A DNA stretch of 64,000 bases from Kibdelosporangium sp. MJ126-NF4 (lineage in GTDB: Bacteria > Actinomycetota > Actinomycetes > Mycobacteriales > Pseudonocardiaceae). Shown piece after piece: positions 8,205-17,070 of this stretch (the stretch's first letter is position 1; each line of letters begins with the position of its first letter). The stretch is from positions 372,001 to 436,000 of the forward strand of contig NZ_CDME01000016.1 of assembly GCF_000826545.1 (NCBI RefSeq). Direction: 5' to 3'. Made by a program: the position numbers and the translations under genes. The notes under the pieces are model-generated. The model saw only the letters and a list, made by a program, of their open reading frames with translations. It had not been told where the DNA came from and did no database searches.

Positions 8205-11200
8205 ATGCAGTTCCGAGTACTGGGGCCGCTGGAGGTCCACGGTGAGCGCGGGCGGATGCAGCTCAGCGGCAAGCCGACCGCCGTGCTGGTTGCCCTGCTC
8301 CTGCAAGCCAATCGCAGCGTGTCCCACGAACAGCTCACCGACGCGGTGTGGGACGACCAGCTGCCGAACACGGCTGTCGCGGCGCTGCGCACGTACGTAT
8401 CCCGTGCGCGCCGGGCACTGGCCGACATCGAGCCCGGCACGATGGAACGGATTGTCCCGCAGCCCAACGGTTATCTGATTCGGGTCCGGCCCGGTGAGCT
8501 GGATCTGGAGTTGTTCCGGGCGCACGCGGAACGTGGCCGAGTCGCGGCCGCGGCGGGCGAGTCGACCACGGCCCTCGACGACTTCGAAGCGGGTTTGGGC
8601 CTGTGGCGGGCAAGCGCGCGGACCGAGTGGACCGGCACGCTCGGGCAGCACATGGCGGACCTCGACGAGGAGTACTTCGCCGCCGCCGAACAACAGATCG
8701 AACTGAAGCTCGCCGTCGGCGAGTCCGCTGGACTCATTCCCCAGCTCACCTCGCTGATCACGGCACACCCGTTGCGCGAGCGGCTGCGAGAGCACCTGAT
8801 GCTCGCACTTTACCGCAGCGGCAGGCAATCCGACGCCTTGGCCGTCTACCAGGACGTCCACCAGCTGCTCGACCAGGAACTCGGTGTCCGGCCCGGCCCC
8901 GGCTTGCGGGAGCTCCACCAGCGAATGCTGGCGGAGGATCCCACTCTGGTGTCCGTGCGGGAAACCGTTGCGGTCAGGACGGAATCGCAGCCGGACGGCA
9001 CGGCTGTGCCCTTTCAACTCCCCGCCGACACTGTTCATTTCACCGGCCGTAGCGACCAGGTCAGCCGCCTGCTCGGTCTCTGGCCCGCCCACCAGAACGG
9101 AAACCCGCCGGGGACAGTGGTGATCTCCGCGGTGGAGGGCATGGCCGGAGTCGGCAAGACCACGTTGGCCGTGCACGCCGCGCACCGGCTGTCCAGCAAG
9201 TTCGACGACGGAGTGCTGTTCATCGACCTGCACGGATTCACTCCCGGCGCCGATCCCGTCACCCCGGAACACGCGCTGGACTACCTCCTGCGTGGGCTCG
9301 GCCTGTCCGGCAACCAGATCCCGTCCGACCTGGACGCACGAGCAGCGCTCTACCGATCCGTCCTGGCCCGCAGGCGAGTGCTGGTCGTGCTGGACAACGC
9401 GGCCGACGAAACCCAACTCCGGCCGCTGCTGCCCGCGGCACGGGGATGCGGCGTGCTCGTCACCAGCCGCCGACACCTGGCCGGGCTGGACGACGCCGTC
9501 CACTTCAACCTGCCTGTCCTTCCCGCAGACGAGGCGGCGGCGTTGTTCCACGCGCTGGTCGCCGACCGGGCAACCCCGGCGGACGCGCGCATCATCGAGG
9601 ACATCGTGTCGCTCTGCGGACATCTTCCCCTGGCGATCCGCATCGCCGCCGCCCGCCTACGTTCCAACCAGGCAGGCACACCAGCACGGCTGCTTGCCGA
9701 GTTGACTGACGTGCTCGCGACCAGGCAGGGATTGGACTGGCTGTCCGACGGGCACCGCGCGGTCAGCGCCGCACTGAGTGTGTCCTACAGCCACCTCACC
9801 CCAGATCAGCAACACGCCTTCCGGCTACTCGGCCTGCATCCCGGCGTCGACATCGAGCCCTACGCCCTTGCCGCCCTGGCCGACACCACGATCAACCACG
9901 CACGGCAACTGTTGGAGCACCTGCACTCCGCCAGTCTCACCATCCAAACTGACTACCAGCGCTACACCCTGCACGACCTCGTCGCCACCTACGCCACCAG
10001 CCTCGCCCACGACGACCCCGAACCGGACCAGCGCGCCGCACTCGATCGTCTCTTCGCCCTGTACGCGTACACCACATCGGCCGCCATGGCGTCGGCCTTC
10101 CCATGGGACGCAGCCTATCCCTGGGAAACCGACGAACGCCCCCACATACCTGCCCCTGGCACACCAACACCGCCGCTCGACGACGACACACAAGCACTGC
10201 ACTGGCTGGACACCGAACTAGCCAACCTCCTGGCCACCGCCCACCACGCACCCCACTACAGACGACCGGACCACACCAGCCACCAATCCACCACCCTGCA
10301 CCGATACTTTCGGGTGCGAAGCCGCTACACGGACGCCCGCGCTGTCAAGGACCTCGCACTCCTCCATGCCAGCACGGCTGGCGACCGCGTCGCCGAACAC
10401 CATGCCCTGGCCTGTCTGAGCACTATCCATCTGTGGCAGGGCCGGTACGATCTTTGCGCCGACTATGGCCAGAAGGCGTTGGACATGGCCCGCGAGATGG
10501 GCAATCGCGCTGGCGAACTGGACGCATTGCACGCTATTGGCTGTGTCCACACACAGCGGAACCAATTCGCGTCCGCCACCGACTATCTCGAGCGAGCGCT
10601 GACTATCGCACTGGAAACCGGCAACCGCCTCGCCGAACTAGACTTAATGCACAGCCTGGGCGGCATCCACCAATCGCTGGGTCAGTACGACAAGGCCACC
10701 GCCTGCTACCAGCGCACACTGACCATCAGCCGCGACATCGAACATCATGGCGCCGCCCAGTACGCACTGCGCGGCCTCGCCAACATCCAATGGCTGCAAG
10801 GCCAACCAGAACCGGCCATCGACACGTACCACCAGGTACTGGCCATGACTCGCACCGTCAACAACCCCACCAGTGAACTGTTCACGCTCTGCGCCCTCGG
10901 CAACGTCCACCGACAACTGGAGCAGTACCAGACGGCCGGTGACTACTACCAACAGGCACTGGCCATCGCGCTGCAAACCGGCGACCAGGCCCGCCAAATC
11001 GAGGCACACCAAGGAATCGGCCGAGTTCAGCACGCCACCGGGCGCCACAACGACGCCCTTCTTCGCCATCGCACCGCACTTGAACTGGCCACCGAACTCG
11101 GCCAGCCCGCCAACCAGGCCAACGCCCACGACGGCCTCGCCCACGCCCACCAAGCCCTCGGTGACACCACACAAAGCCGCCACCACTGGTGCACTGCCCT

Positions 11201-11303
11201 GAAGATCCTCACGAACCTCAACCTCACCCACACCGACGAACCCGACGTCACCACCGCCACCATCAAGGCTCACCTGGCCGCGCTCGACAAAGGACAGTCG
11301 TAG
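8205..11303 (+). CDS. second AfsR-like SARP regulator with NB-ARC and TPR domains
   Basis: Cytoplasmic activator of 1032 residues with the same architecture as the SARP at 3480-6773: winged helix (about 1-95), activation domain (about 100-245), NB-ARC ATPase with Walker A GMAGVGKTTL near residue 315, and C-terminal TPRs (about 700-1010). ATG 8205 is chosen because the SARP domain starts there (MQFRVLGPLEVHG) and GAAGG precedes it. The longer frame from 8067 covers a hairpin and has no family match. The two regulators are diverged paralogues. Both lie beside the SagB/peptide and ABC-F genes, which hints at control of a small bioactive-product locus, but that link is inference. Confidence 0.9.
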   Translation: MQFRVLGPLEVHGERGRMQLSGKPTAVLVALLLQANRSVSHEQLTDAVWDDQLPNTAVAALRTYVSRARRALADIEPGTMERIVPQPNGYLIRVRPGELDLELFRAHAERGRVAAAAGESTTALDDFEAGLGLWRASARTEWTGTLGQHMADLDEEYFAAAEQQIELKLAVGESAGLIPQLTSLITAHPLRERLREHLMLALYRSGRQSDALAVYQDVHQLLDQELGVRPGPGLRELHQRMLAEDPTLVSVRETVAVRTESQPDGTAVPFQLPADTVHFTGRSDQVSRLLGLWPAHQNGNPPGTVVISAVEGMAGVGKTTLAVHAAHRLSSKFDDGVLFIDLHGFTPGADPVTPEHALDYLLRGLGLSGNQIPSDLDARAALYRSVLARRRVLVVLDNAADETQLRPLLPAARGCGVLVTSRRHLAGLDDAVHFNLPVLPADEAAALFHALVADRATPADARIIEDIVSLCGHLPLAIRIAAARLRSNQAGTPARLLAELTDVLATRQGLDWLSDGHRAVSAALSVSYSHLTPDQQHAFRLLGLHPGVDIEPYALAALADTTINHARQLLEHLHSASLTIQTDYQRYTLHDLVATYATSLAHDDPEPDQRAALDRLFALYAYTTSAAMASAFPWDAAYPWETDERPHIPAPGTPTPPLDDDTQALHWLDTELANLLATAHHAPHYRRPDHTSHQSTTLHRYFRVRSRYTDARAVKDLALLHASTAGDRVAEHHALACLSTIHLWQGRYDLCADYGQKALDMAREMGNRAGELDALHAIGCVHTQRNQFASATDYLERALTIALETGNRLAELDLMHSLGGIHQSLGQYDKATACYQRTLTISRDIEHHGAAQYALRGLANIQWLQGQPEPAIDTYHQVLAMTRTVNNPTSELFTLCALGNVHRQLEQYQTAGDYYQQALAIALQTGDQARQIEAHQGIGRVQHATGRHNDALLRHRTALELATELGQPANQANAHDGLAHAHQALGDTTQSRHHWCTALKILTNLNLTHTDEPDVTTATIKAHLAALDKGQS

Positions 11304-11343
11304 GTGCTTGAGGACGCCGGACGTTCCGGCGTCCTCAAGCACC
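11303..11343. terminator. strong bidirectional terminator hairpin
   Basis: Perfect 19-bp stem (11303-11321 with 11325-11343) closed by a CGT loop. It begins in the stop codon of the second SARP gene and ends 3 bp before the stop of the convergent ABC-F gene, so it serves both. Confidence 0.9.
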
Positions 11344-11346
11344 GGC

Positions 11347-12948
11347 TCACAGTGTCAAATGTGGCCAGGATCGCGTGTCCCGCAACAGTTGTCGGTCGTG
11401 CGTGGCGAGCACGACCGCGGCCGGTGTCGCGGCCAGCGCCGCTGTCAGCTCGTCGACAAGTCCCGCGGACAGGTGGTTTGTCGGCTCGTCGAGCAGCAGC
11501 ACGTGCGGCTGGCCAGCCAGGACCAGCGCCAGGTCCACGCGTCGCCGGGCACCGACCGACAGCTCGCCCAACGGCCGGTGCGTGTCGTTGCGGTCCACCA
11601 GTCCGAGTTCGCCCAGTCCCGGCGCGGGCATCCCCGACCGGGCCACCACCTCCTCGTACAACTGCCGCGCGGTGCGGCGAGGCGGGGTGTCCGACTCCTG
11701 GCCGAGCCGTCCGACCCGGACCGGCTTGGCGCGCCTGACAGCGCCCGTCGCCGGTTCGATCGTGCCTGCCAGCACGGCAAGCAGCGTCGACTTGCCCGCG
11801 CCGTTGGGCCCGGTGACCACCAGCCGGTCGCCCGAGTCCAACGCGAGGGACACCGGGCTTCCCAGTCGCCCGGCCACCGTCACGTCCTCGGCCCGCAGCA
11901 GGGTCGCGCCGCGGTAGTCGGGCAGGTCCGGCATCGTGAACCGGGTCGGTGGCGGCGGGACCGCCACCACGGCCGCCGCCAGGTCCTCCTGCCTGCGGTG
12001 CACGGCACGGACCAGGCCGGGCGCGCGGGTGGCCCGGGTGTGTTTGCCGGTGCCCTTGGCCGGGCGCCAGCCGTCCTTGAGCCGGTTCTGCGCCGCTGAC
12101 AGGTCGTCGGCCAGCCGTTGCCGTTCGGCGACCTGGTCGTTGTGCAGCGCTTCCCAGCGGGCGCGTTCCGCACGGCGGCCGTCGACGTACGCGGCATACC
12201 CGCCGCCGTACACCCGTGGCCTGCCGTCGCTGGACGGATCGAGGTCGATCACCGTCGTGGCGATGTCCGCGAGCAGCGCACGGTCGTGCGTGACGATGAC
12301 GACGACACCCACATGCGCGCGCAGTTGCTCGGTGAGGTGGTCGAGCCCGCCTGCGTCGAGATGGTTGGTCGGCTCGTCGAGCAGCAGGATGGAATGCCGT
12401 GCGCCAAGCAGGCACGCGAGCCGCACGCGGTGACGCTGCCCCACAGACAAGGTGCCGAGCGTGCGAGTGCGGTCGTCGACGGCGTTGAGCGCTGCCAAGG
12501 AGATCTCTACCCGACGGTCGGCGTCCCACGCGTCGAGTGCCTCGGCCACCGCGAGTGCGTTGGCGTAGGCGTCGTCGGCGCCGGGAGCACCGTCGGTGAG
12601 GGCCTCGGTCGCGCGGTCGAGGTCGGCCAGCGCGGTGCGTACGGCGGCCAGTTCGAGGTCGATCAGGTCGCCGACAGTGGCCGTGGCATCCAACGGGATC
12701 TGCTGATCGGCGACGCCGATCGAGCCCGCGTGGTGCACCTCGCCCTGGTCGACGGGCAGCTCACCGGCGAGCACGCGCAGCAAGGTGGTCTTGCCGCGGC
12801 CGTTCTCGCCGACGATCGCGACCCGGTCGCCCGCTGCGGCGACGAGGTCGACTCCGGCGAGCACAGGCCGCCCGCCGTAGGAGAGGTGGACGCCGGACGC
12901 GCGGACGTGCGCCGCGCGGGCAGGGGCCAGCGCAACAGGGGATGACAT
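11347..12948 (-). CDS. ABC-F family ribosome-protection ATPase (antibiotic resistance type)
   Basis: Soluble duplicated ABC ATPase of 533 residues without membrane segments. Two nucleotide-binding domains carry Walker [11 protein letters not shown] and [10 protein letters not shown], signatures LSVGQ and LSVGA, and Walker [10 protein letters not shown] in both halves. They are joined by an arginine/lysine-rich linker (about 240-320). ABC-F proteins of this form bind the ribosomal E site and displace macrolides, lincosamides or pleuromutilins. ATG 12948 has GGAGG eight bases upstream, and that SD overlaps a TTG at 12963. The leader carries a short uORF and a hairpin, suggesting drug-induced attenuation. 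The substrate drug is unknown. Confidence 0.88.
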   Translation of the reverse strand: MSSPVALAPARAAHVRASGVHLSYGGRPVLAGVDLVAAAGDRVAIVGENGRGKTTLLRVLAGELPVDQGEVHHAGSIGVADQQIPLDATATVGDLIDLELAAVRTALADLDRATEALTDGAPGADDAYANALAVAEALDAWDADRRVEISLAALNAVDDRTRTLGTLSVGQRHRVRLACLLGARHSILLLDEPTNHLDAGGLDHLTEQLRAHVGVVVIVTHDRALLADIATTVIDLDPSSDGRPRVYGGGYAAYVDGRRAERARWEALHNDQVAERQRLADDLSAAQNRLKDGWRPAKGTGKHTRATRAPGLVRAVHRRQEDLAAAVVAVPPPPTRFTMPDLPDYRGATLLRAEDVTVAGRLGSPVSLALDSGDRLVVTGPNGAGKSTLLAVLAGTIEPATGAVRRAKPVRVGRLGQESDTPPRRTARQLYEEVVARSGMPAPGLGELGLVDRNDTHRPLGELSVGARRRVDLALVLAGQPHVLLLDEPTNHLSAGLVDELTAALAATPAAVVLATHDRQLLRDTRSWPHLTL

Positions 12949-12994
12949 GGGAAATGCCTCCAACTAGGAGTGATGCGTGAGTAGGACGAACAAC

Positions 12995-13028
12995 GGCACC
13001 GCAGAACCAGATCTCGGTCCGCGGCACC
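12995..13028 (-). promoter_or_regulatory. leader hairpin upstream of the ABC-F gene
   Basis: In the transcript, 13016-13028 pairs with 12995-13008 in a 13-bp stem (several G-U pairs, one bulge) with a 7-nt loop. It sits between the short uORF and the SD. A 7-nt segment before it (13067-13073) is complementary to one after it (12970-12976), which allows an alternative fold. This is the layout of ribosome-mediated attenuators. Confidence 0.45.
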
Positions 13029-13046
13029 GGTGGAGGCGTCGTCCTC

Positions 13047-13070
13047 TCAGAGGTACATAGGTGTTTGCAT
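13047..13070 (-). CDS. 7-codon leader ORF (MQTPMYL) of the ABC-F transcript
   Basis: Reads ATG CAA ACA CCT ATG TAC CTC TGA and opens about 11 bp after a plausible -10 box, so it could be the first codon of a nearly leaderless mRNA. It has no SD. Stalling on such a leader peptide by a ribosome-binding drug could refold the downstream hairpin. Known leader peptides of this kind exist upstream of ABC-F and erm genes. This one is inferred from sequence alone. Confidence 0.4.
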   Translation of the reverse strand: MQTPMYL

Positions 13071-13080
13071 CACGTCAGGC

Positions 13081-13110
13081 AGGTTAGATCATCCGCCGCG
13101 CGCGGGTCAT
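13081..13110 (-). promoter_or_regulatory. candidate promoter of the ABC-F leader
   Basis: On the minus strand ATGACC (13105-13110), an 18-bp spacer and TAACCT (13081-13086) form a plausible -35/-10 pair. It overlaps the end of the lipoprotein gene and would start transcription near 13074. Confidence 0.4.
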
Positions 13111-13652
13111 CCGGTTTTCTCGCCGTCCAGCCTTTGGCAGGTGGGGGCGTGTGCGAACGCCACGTCGAGTTCCTTGTTGGCCCGCAGGTCCTTGGTCGGT
13201 CCGGTCGCGCCGCCCAGCGGCGCGAGGCCGGTGCCGACGTCTTCGACCGCTTTCTGGAACGAGGCCGGGTCGTTGGCCTGTGCCTGCTGGAGTTTGCCGC
13301 GCGCGGTGTCCAATGTGCCGCGTGCGGTGCTGAGCGTTGTCATGGCGCGGTCGACCGCAGCCTGTCCTTCGGCAACCGGGGGCGGCCCGGACTGTCTGAG
13401 CCTGGTGGACACCGAGTCGATCGCGTCGGCGAGCGAACCGAGATAGGTCAGCAGGCTGGCTTTGGCCTGCTGCGGGTTCGCCGCGTCGATCTGCGGTAAC
13501 TGCGACAGTTTCGCGCCGCCGTCCTGGACGGTCTGACAGACCTGGTCGGCCCACGCGATGGCCGGTCTGTTGAGGTCGTCGCCGGGGCGACTGCACGATC
13601 CGCACCCGGCGGCCAGCGCGACACCTGCGGCGAGCATGGCGAGACGATTCAT
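13107..13652 (-). CDS. secreted lipoprotein, unknown function
   Basis: 181-residue predicted lipoprotein. A signal peptide with lipobox LAAGC at residues 12-16 (Cys 16) would anchor it to the outer face of the membrane. The remainder is a helical, Ala/Gln-rich domain (about 25-165) with possible coiled-coil character and two further cysteines. ATG 13652 begins the signal peptide. It has no SD, but a TAGTGT -10 box ends 7 bp upstream, so the mRNA is probably leaderless. The protein matches a common type of small actinobacterial lipoprotein whose role is not known to me. Confidence 0.8.
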   Translation of the reverse strand: MNRLAMLAAGVALAAGCGSCSRPGDDLNRPAIAWADQVCQTVQDGGAKLSQLPQIDAANPQQAKASLLTYLGSLADAIDSVSTRLRQSGPPPVAEGQAAVDRAMTTLSTARGTLDTARGKLQQAQANDPASFQKAVEDVGTGLAPLGGATGPTKDLRANKELDVAFAHAPTCQRLDGEKTG

Positions 13653-13659
13653 GAAAACG

Positions 13660-13688
13660 ACACTAGAGACGCCGCACACACTCGACAA
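13660..13688 (-). promoter_or_regulatory. promoter of the leaderless lipoprotein gene
   Basis: TTGTCG (13683-13688), a 17-bp spacer and TAGTGT (13660-13665) on the minus strand. The -10 box ends exactly 7 bp before the ATG, the spacing expected when transcription begins at the start codon. Confidence 0.6.
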
Positions 13689-13752
13689 TGTCGGCGACCA
13701 AAACCATCGATAACACACAAAACCGCCCGCGCGATTCCGCAGATATCAATAA

Positions 13753-13782
13753 TTGACATACCGAGTCGTCAAATCATAGGTT
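13753..13782 (+). promoter_or_regulatory. promoter of the first PucR gene
   Basis: Perfect TTGACA (13753-13758), an 18-bp spacer and TAGGTT (13777-13782), about 32 bp before the GTG start, in an AT-rich stretch. Confidence 0.65.
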
Positions 13783-13813
13783 CGAGTAAATCATTCGGCG
13801 TGAAAGGTCGACG

Positions 13814-15058
13814 GTGACTGGAAAACCCGAACCCGCGCAGCGGATCGCGTTCGATTCCCTGCTGTCGGCTCCCGGCGACGGATCGTCGGCGACGCTGTGG
13901 TTCCGGCTGCCCGCCGAGCTCGCCGTGCTGTACCGGCCGCGCGTCGCCGAGCTGGCCGACGAGATAGCCGACGAACTGCGGCGCACCGTGCCCGCGTTCG
14001 CGTCGATGGACGGCTCGTGCGACAGAAAAGTGACCGGCTATATCCAGCAGGCGATCACACAATTCGTCGACCGGCTGGCCGACCCGACAAGCCCCCGTGA
14101 TTACACGGCCGAACGATTCCGGCAGCTCGCGCTGCACGACGACATTCACGGCAGCCCGATACTGGACATACTGCAGACCGCGTACCGGGTCGGTGCCAGG
14201 GTCGCGTGGCGGCGGGTCGCCGACGAGGGCACCAAGATCGGAGTCCCGACCGACACGCTGTGCCTGCTCGCCGAGACGATCTTCGTGTACATCGACGAGC
14301 TGTCCGCGCTGTCGGTCGAAGGCAGTGTGTCCAAGCGGATCCGTGAAGTCGGTGCGCTGGAACGCAGGCGCAGGCAGTTGCTCGAACTGCTGCTCGGCGG
14401 CGCCACCCACGAGGCGCTCGCCCGGCTGTCGGAAGCGGCGCAGTGGCCGTTGCCCGATCGTGTGCTCGCGGTCTCGCTCGACGTGCGTGACGCATGGCCG
14501 GATCCGGAGGAACCCGCGCTGGACAGCCGGATCCTGGTCGACCTCGAGGGATCGGCGCCGTGCCTGCTCGTCCCGGAGAGCTGCCGGGAGCTGGTGGACC
14601 ACCTGCCGTCGGTCCTGCCCGGCTGGCGTGCCGCGGTCGGCCCGGTGACCGAGTTGGGCGACGCGCGCAAGTCACTGCGCTGGGCACGGCGGATCACCCA
14701 GCTGGTGCAGCGCGGCGCCCTGCCGGACGTCCCGGTGACCTGGTTCGAGGAGCAGCTGTCGACGTTGTGGCTGCTCAACGACCGGTTCCTGGTCCAGCAG
14801 ATCGCCGCGCGCGTGCTGGCGCCGCTGGACGGCCTGACCGCGATGCAACGCACGACGTTGGGCGACACGCTGCTGGTCTGGCTGGAGACGCGACGCACGG
14901 CCGTGGAGATCGCCGACATGCTCAGCGTGCACCCCCAGACCGTGCGCTACCGGATGCGTCAGCTGCGGCGCCTGTTCGGCGACAGCCTTGAGGACAGCGA
15001 CATCCGTTTCGAGATCGAAGTGGCGCTGCGGGCCGAACGCGCCCGGTTCGACGAATGA
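13814..15058 (+). CDS. PucR/CdaR-type transcriptional regulator
   Basis: 414-residue DNA-binding regulator. The N-terminal half is a helical ligand/partner domain (about 20-180, with VYIDELSALSVEG). A degenerate GGDEF-like region follows, and the C-terminal PucR helix-turn-helix near 355-410 contains EIADMLSVHPQTVRYRMRQL. Family members act as ligand-responsive activators of catabolic genes. The start is GTG 13814 with GAAAGG upstream. It resembles the PucR at 34266-35486 along its whole length and the one at 28990-30054 in its C-terminal part. The effector and targets are unknown. Confidence 0.85.
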   Translation: MTGKPEPAQRIAFDSLLSAPGDGSSATLWFRLPAELAVLYRPRVAELADEIADELRRTVPAFASMDGSCDRKVTGYIQQAITQFVDRLADPTSPRDYTAERFRQLALHDDIHGSPILDILQTAYRVGARVAWRRVADEGTKIGVPTDTLCLLAETIFVYIDELSALSVEGSVSKRIREVGALERRRRQLLELLLGGATHEALARLSEAAQWPLPDRVLAVSLDVRDAWPDPEEPALDSRILVDLEGSAPCLLVPESCRELVDHLPSVLPGWRAAVGPVTELGDARKSLRWARRITQLVQRGALPDVPVTWFEEQLSTLWLLNDRFLVQQIAARVLAPLDGLTAMQRTTLGDTLLVWLETRRTAVEIADMLSVHPQTVRYRMRQLRRLFGDSLEDSDIRFEIEVALRAERARFDE

Positions 15059-15136
15059 TCTTGCCGATTCGGTCCCCCGCGAAGGCCTGTGGTGGCTACG
15101 ATCCACGCACATCGCGGCTGAGAGGGGCCCGTAACC

Positions 15137-15496
15137 ATGAGCTTGGTCGACGAACTGGAGCGGCTCAAGCAGTTGTACATATCGGGTGCCCTGTCGGACG
15201 ACGAGTTCGACGCGGCGAAACAACGCCTCCTGCAGGAGCGGCAACGGCCGCCGGTCAGGCGGAACTCGGTTGGCCGTGCCGCCAACCGGTACGTCAACTA
15301 CCAGATGATCGCGGGCGCCGTCGGACTGGTCCTCTTCCTGGTCGTCCTGTTCACCGTCATCCTGCCGACAATGACCAAAACACGCGCCCCGGCTCCCCCG
15401 CCGACGAGCGTCGCCCCGGTCGTCACGTACACGTACCCGGAGGTCGCCCCGGGCCCCACGGTCACGATTACGGAAGTCACCCCGGAGCCCAGGTAA
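15137..15496 (+). CDS. SHOCT-domain membrane protein
   Basis: 119 residues. The N-terminal SHOCT domain (about 3-32, LVDELERLKQLYISGALSDDEFD) is a short helical module found at protein ends and thought to mediate oligomerisation. A single transmembrane helix follows (about 56-76), then a Pro/Thr/Val-rich tail probably outside the membrane. AGAGGGG lies upstream of ATG 15137. It is convergent with the peptidase gene, with only 8 bp between the stops. Confidence 0.75.
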   Translation: MSLVDELERLKQLYISGALSDDEFDAAKQRLLQERQRPPVRRNSVGRAANRYVNYQMIAGAVGLVLFLVVLFTVILPTMTKTRAPAPPPTSVAPVVTYTYPEVAPGPTVTITEVTPEPR

Positions 15497-15500
15497 GCGT

Positions 15501-15513
15501 TCCGCTAGGCGGA
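15501..15513. terminator. small hairpin between convergent genes
   Basis: TCCGC-TAG-GCGGA spans the stop of the minus-strand peptidase gene, 5 bp after the SHOCT gene. Only 5 bp of stem, so a weak terminator at best. Confidence 0.25.
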
Positions 15514-16971
15514 TTTCGGGCAGTGTCCATCCTGCGGTGGCCGGTCCTCGGTCAGGAAACGCAAGGCTGTGTCCCGGCCGCAGACGTTCCCGTCCGCGTC
15601 GACCACACCGTGCCCACCTTGGTCCACAGTGACCAGTCCGGCCCGCCCACCCAGCGCGGTGCGCATCAACCTGGCTCCCTGCAAGGGAGTTGCCGGGTCG
15701 CGCAGGTTCTGCACGAGCAGGATGTTCGCCGGTCCGCGTGAGGTGATCCGCACCGGCGGTTCGACCGGGTCGACCGGCCAGTACGCGCACGGGTGGATGT
15801 TGGCGGCGGCCGGGCCGAACATCGGGTGCAGCAGTCGTTCCCGCCGCACCGCCTGCCGATAGTCGTCGATGTCCTGCGGCCAGTCGGCGTCGTTGCACTT
15901 CACGTGCATCCGCGCCGCGACGATGTTCGTCCTGTCCGGGTATCCGGCCGAGTCCATGACCGGCGCGGACGTGCCGTGGTCAAGAGACCGCCACTGTTCG
16001 GCCAGTCCCGGGAAGGAATGGTCCTTGTAGAGCGCGTTGAAGGTGTCAGCTCGGAAGGCCGCTCCGTCGAGACCGCCGACAGGTTCCCGGTCGAGGCGTG
16101 CGGCGAGCGCGAAGTACGTGGCCGTCACCGCCCGTGGTGTGGCGCCCAGCTGGTACGTGTCGTGGCGTTGCGCGGCCCAGGTGGCGAAGTCCGGGAACCG
16201 ATCCTGCACGCCCTGACCGAACCGCCGGATTCCTTCCACGTCAAGCCCGTGGGGGCCGAGCACGCTGTCCAGCACCACACGGTCGGTGCGCTGCGGGAAC
16301 AAGGTCGCGTAGACGGCGCCGAGGTGACTGCCGTACGAGGCGCCGTAGAAGGAGATCTTCTGGACCCCGAGTGCCACGCGGACGCGGTCCATGTCTCGGG
16401 CGGTGTTCGCGGTTGTGATGTGCGGCAACAGGTCCCTGTCGGCGTGCTCCGCGCACTGCCGGGCGACGTCACGGGAACGCTGGGCCTGCCGGTCGATGTC
16501 CGCGTCGTCGCGCGGGAACGGACTGATCGACGGATCGGGCTGGGTGAGGCTGAACCCGCACGTCACGGGAGTGCTCATGCCCACGCCACGCGGGTCGAAC
16601 GCGATCACGTCGTAGCCGCGGCGCACGGCGTCCGCGCCGGGCATGTCGTCGAGCTGCAGCGGCATCGGCAAGGCCGGGCCGCCGGGACCACCGGGATTCA
16701 TCAGCAGCACACCACGCCGCCGCGCTGGATCGTCGGCCTGGCGACGGGAGATCTCGATCGAGATGGTCCGCCTTCCCGGGTTGGCGTAGTCGAGCGGGAC
16801 CGAGACGGTGGCACACCGCAGTTTCTCCATCGGCACGTTCGGGATCGACACACAGTCGTGCCACCGCAGCGTTTCCCGATCGGACGGCTGCGCAGTGGCC
16901 GTCGGGGACATCGCCACCGCGGCCACCACTGTCAGCAAGGCAAGCCTGGCAGGTACTCGTCGTGGATTCAC
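15505..16971 (-). CDS. secreted alpha/beta-hydrolase, tripeptidyl-aminopeptidase (TAP/SlpD) family
   Basis: Secreted serine aminopeptidase. From GTG 16971 the product starts with a classical signal peptide (NPRRVPARLALLTVVAAVAM, cleavage near TATA). An in-frame ATG at 17007 would lengthen the n-region. The oxyanion-hole segment NPGGPGGPALP and nucleophile elbow GASYGSHLG (serine near residue 195) are followed by the C-terminal TAP-like domain with the late GGHGVVDADG histidine block. Streptomyces relatives remove tripeptides from secreted proteins. It lies about 100 bp after the end of the mce operon on the same strand, but there is no functional link in the sequence. Confidence 0.85.
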   Translation of the reverse strand: MNPRRVPARLALLTVVAAVAMSPTATAQPSDRETLRWHDCVSIPNVPMEKLRCATVSVPLDYANPGRRTISIEISRRQADDPARRRGVLLMNPGGPGGPALPMPLQLDDMPGADAVRRGYDVIAFDPRGVGMSTPVTCGFSLTQPDPSISPFPRDDADIDRQAQRSRDVARQCAEHADRDLLPHITTANTARDMDRVRVALGVQKISFYGASYGSHLGAVYATLFPQRTDRVVLDSVLGPHGLDVEGIRRFGQGVQDRFPDFATWAAQRHDTYQLGATPRAVTATYFALAARLDREPVGGLDGAAFRADTFNALYKDHSFPGLAEQWRSLDHGTSAPVMDSAGYPDRTNIVAARMHVKCNDADWPQDIDDYRQAVRRERLLHPMFGPAAANIHPCAYWPVDPVEPPVRITSRGPANILLVQNLRDPATPLQGARLMRTALGGRAGLVTVDQGGHGVVDADGNVCGRDTALRFLTEDRPPQDGHCPKSA

Positions 16972-17070
16972 TCCGCCGAGGATGTGGCAAACCGGGCCGG
17001 ATGGCATCGACCCCGGGGCCGATTCGCCGTGTCCGCCCCAGGTGTGACCCGGCACCGCCGAATCATCCCC

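Noticed and set aside
8139..9623. Minus-strand frame of 494 codons opposite the second SARP gene
   Set aside because: Opposite-strand shadow of a clear SARP/NB-ARC coding sequence; no SD, no family resemblance.
13084..13605. Minus-strand frame overlapping the lipoprotein gene
   Set aside because: Arg/Gln-rich without a signal peptide; the lipoprotein frame has a lipobox and matching promoter.
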